NCBI RefSeq assembly: GCF_019923745.1
Contig: NZ_JAANOG010000006.1
Coordinates: forward strand, 4,716-68,715
Direction of reading: 5' to 3'
Origin: Aquirufa aurantiipilula
GTDB taxonomy: Bacteria > Bacteroidota > Bacteroidia > Cytophagales > Spirosomataceae
Length of the DNA: 64,000 nucleotides
Shown here: positions 62,281 through 64,000 of the stretch, piece after piece
Position numbering within the stretch: the stretch's first letter is position 1
Layout of the letters: each line of letters starts with the position of its first letter
Made by a program: the position numbers and the translations under genes
Notes under the pieces: generated by a model
Databases searched by the model: none
What the model was told of the DNA's origin: nothing
The model's input: the letters and a program-made list of their open reading frames with translations, nothing else

Positions 62281-63197
62281 TCGACCATCAGCTGCTCAAA
62301 CAAAAATAATTGTGAGGATTTGGGGTCCACTTTTATCCTTACTGCTTCCATATCAGCCTCACCAAAAACCTGCAAACGGGTAAAATTCAAAATCGTCGAT
62401 TTCTTGTCTGGCATCAATAATGGCTTCTCAATCAATAAACGATGTGAGTCTCCATTAATCCATAAAACTGGTTTTCCATAAGCCCTGGTTAAGGCTGTAA
62501 GCTTCTCCACGATTTGGGTAAAACCAGTAGGAACAGCACCATGGTAAAACATATCTGCTTGGGTGAAAAAAACTAGGCCCATTTTAGAGTTAGCCTTTGC
62601 AAAAACTTCTTCCAACCACGCTTCATTCGCTTTTTCCCGCTCATTAAATTCGGTGTTATCGGCATTGGCTCCTTTCAAATTATTGTTGGAACCCACTAAG
62701 TGTATCGTGGCAAACTGTATCCCGCCATATTCCCACGCATTATTTTCAACATAATTGGCAAAGGATGGATTTTCTGATTGAGAAACTAATTTAATTTTCT
62801 TCTTTCCAAAGCTTTCTTTCTTAGCAAAAAACACTTTTCTCAACTCCTTCAACCGCTCATTCGGATCAAATTCTCCTGCTGCTTTGCGATTACAATCCGT
62901 CCATTCATTATCCCCTGGTGTATAAACCAACGGCTGGTCAAATGTCTCAAAATATTGATGGATTTTATAAAAGTACTCGGTAGAGCAGGGGGTTGAGCCT
63001 GATTTGATATCCCCAACATGTACACTAAAAACAGGCTTTTCTTGGTTGATTTTTTTAATTACTCCCTCAAATCTCCCATAATCTTCAGGCAGCTTATAAG
63101 GCATATCTCCAAAGGCAATGAAATCAAATTTTTTGCTTTGGGCAAAGCTGCTAATCCCCAATAGAAGGCTGAAAAGGAAGGTGTATAAAAATTTCAT
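62277..63197 (-). CDS. Metallophosphoesterase-like protein, exported
   Basis: 306 residues; signal peptide ends near ISSFAQ. FDFIAFGDMPYKLPEDYGRFEGVI, PVFSVHVGDIKSGSTPC and LVYTPGDNEWTDC are the metal-ligand blocks of the calcineurin-like phosphoesterase fold, with GD in place of the usual DxH, and WINGDSHRLLIE matches the last block. The function is a phosphodiesterase or phosphomonoesterase in the periplasm, substrate unknown. The AACCTATC motif partly overlaps the stop of the upstream gene at 63207. Confidence 0.75.
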   Translation of the reverse strand: MKFLYTFLFSLLLGISSFAQSKKFDFIAFGDMPYKLPEDYGRFEGVIKKINQEKPVFSVHVGDIKSGSTPCSTEYFYKIHQYFETFDQPLVYTPGDNEWTDCNRKAAGEFDPNERLKELRKVFFAKKESFGKKKIKLVSQSENPSFANYVENNAWEYGGIQFATIHLVGSNNNLKGANADNTEFNEREKANEAWLEEVFAKANSKMGLVFFTQADMFYHGAVPTGFTQIVEKLTALTRAYGKPVLWINGDSHRLLIEKPLLMPDKKSTILNFTRLQVFGEADMEAVRIKVDPKSSQLFLFEQLMVD

Positions 63198-63206
63198 AAG
63201 ATAGGT

Positions 63207-63962
63207 TTATTGTTTCTGTTTTACTTTTTCAAAAGCGGAATCATAGTCTTCCCTCAAAGTACCCATTACTCGGTCCCAAAATAGAAGATATAAACCATAA
63301 TTCCCTTTGAAATATTTATGGTGCTGATTATGACTTACCGAGGTATTAATCCATTTTCCAATCCAAGATTTTGAAAATCCAGCGGGGTATAATTCCCAAC
63401 CCAAATGGCCATAGGCATTGTAAATAATGGAAAAAAAGAAAAACAAAAATAAATGACTTTGATGTATGGGAATTGTAAAGACAAAAAGCACAAAAACACC
63501 TGTCTCCACGATGGATTCTAAGGGGTGAAAAGCATAGGCTGCCCAAGGAGATGGATTGGTCGACAAATGATGCACTTTGTGCACCCATTTAAAAATACTA
63601 GGATGATGCATGATACGATGCGCCCAATAGAAATAGGTATCGTGCATTAAAAACATCAACAAATAGGCAAACCAATAATAGCCCCAACCCATGCCATCCA
63701 TCCGATCATATAAAGTGGTATAAGGGCGAACAGCAGGATTTTGAACAATGAAAATGGGTACCGCAGCAAAAAGGATGATAGTCCCTAAAGAATACCCTAT
63801 TTCACGAAAGTAATCATTCAATTTGGGATAAGCTGCTTGAATTTTTTTACTGGAAAAACCCTTTCTGAAAAGAACATAGAAAATCAAGAAATAGATGCCG
63901 GCTACCAAATAGTATCTACTCCCAATACTAAATAAAATTTGAAGAAATTTTTCTAAGGTCAT
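63207..63962 (-). CDS. Sterol desaturase/fatty acid hydroxylase-family membrane protein
   Basis: 251 residues with about four membrane helices. Di-iron His clusters appear as HDTYFYWAHRIMHH, HKVHH and HNQHH. It hydroxylates or desaturates a lipid chain; the exact lipid is unknown. It is a distant relative of the protein at 30413-31234. The downstream gene starts 9 bases after its stop, so both are co-transcribed. The 38 bases before its ATG are the last of the window. Confidence 0.85.
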   Translation of the reverse strand: MTLEKFLQILFSIGSRYYLVAGIYFLIFYVLFRKGFSSKKIQAAYPKLNDYFREIGYSLGTIILFAAVPIFIVQNPAVRPYTTLYDRMDGMGWGYYWFAYLLMFLMHDTYFYWAHRIMHHPSIFKWVHKVHHLSTNPSPWAAYAFHPLESIVETGVFVLFVFTIPIHQSHLFLFFFFSIIYNAYGHLGWELYPAGFSKSWIGKWINTSVSHNQHHKYFKGNYGLYLLFWDRVMGTLREDYDSAFEKVKQKQ

Positions 63963-64000
63963 CGGTCTAATTTTGCCTAGTAAAAATATGGAATTCAGGT

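Overview
The window looks like chromosome of a Bacteroidota bacterium, most likely a member of the Cytophagales. The evidence is a SusC/SusD pair, a type B (CHU_C-like) secretion-system-9 sorting domain on a giant adhesin, many exported enzymes with short signal peptides or lipoprotein Cys motifs, TAnnTTTG-type -7 boxes, almost no Shine-Dalgarno sites, and an AT-rich composition. The genus is not determined. No rRNA, tRNA, insertion sequence, phage gene or CRISPR array was seen.

Layout. 1-8.3 kb: 3' part of a giant repetitive surface protein (Ig-like array, calcium-binding TSP3 array, T9SS C-terminal domain). 8.4-11.1 kb: Crp/Fnr-type regulator, a possible small RNA, a YitT-family membrane protein and a small haem-binding protein. 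11.2-17 kb: convergent polysaccharide-degradation block (GH105, an alpha/alpha-toroid protein with an RR signal, two sulfatases). 17-24 kb: minus-strand operon that reads as salvage of nucleosides/ADP-ribose (dioxygenase, Gfo/Idh/MocA oxidoreductase, ribokinase, exported nucleoside hydrolase, exported ADP-ribosylglycohydrolase-like protein, sugar/ureide-type permease); the permease is cut by one in-frame TGA. 24-31.2 kb: exported amidase, aldo/keto reductase plus TauD-like dioxygenase, ChbG/YdjC deacetylase, a lactonase-RidA fusion and a sterol-desaturase-family protein. 31.3-36.2 kb: PepSY membrane protein, ApbE-DUF2271 fusion and a divergent TonB-dependent receptor, resembling a flavin-based extracytoplasmic redox and uptake module. 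36.2-38.6 kb: DUF6786-like lipoprotein and a glycerophosphodiesterase.

38.6-56.3 kb is a glycan utilisation locus built around SusC/SusD. Six minus-strand genes (SusC, SusD, ceramidase-like, YdjC-like, BNR propeller, propeller-toroid protein) face an AraC regulator, a polytopic membrane protein of unknown function and a NodB deacetylase. Beside these lies a second operon of BNR propeller, sodium/solute symporter and DapA/NanA-like aldolase. The arrangement parallels sialic-acid loci (release, import, aldolase cleavage), but both propellers lack an obvious FRIP motif, the ceramidase-like protein lacks the expected nucleophile motif, and the aldolase has an unusual GTTGE-equivalent loop, so the true substrate is open.

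56.4-64 kb: LiaF-like membrane protein, a PVC-type propeller/HEAT/cytochrome c lipoprotein, a DUF1080 protein, an SGNH hydrolase, a metallophosphoesterase-like protein and a second sterol-desaturase-family protein.

Across the window two sequence-level patterns stand out: at least four related long palindromes between genes, and a recurrent AACCTAT leader motif a few bases before start codons of exported-protein genes.
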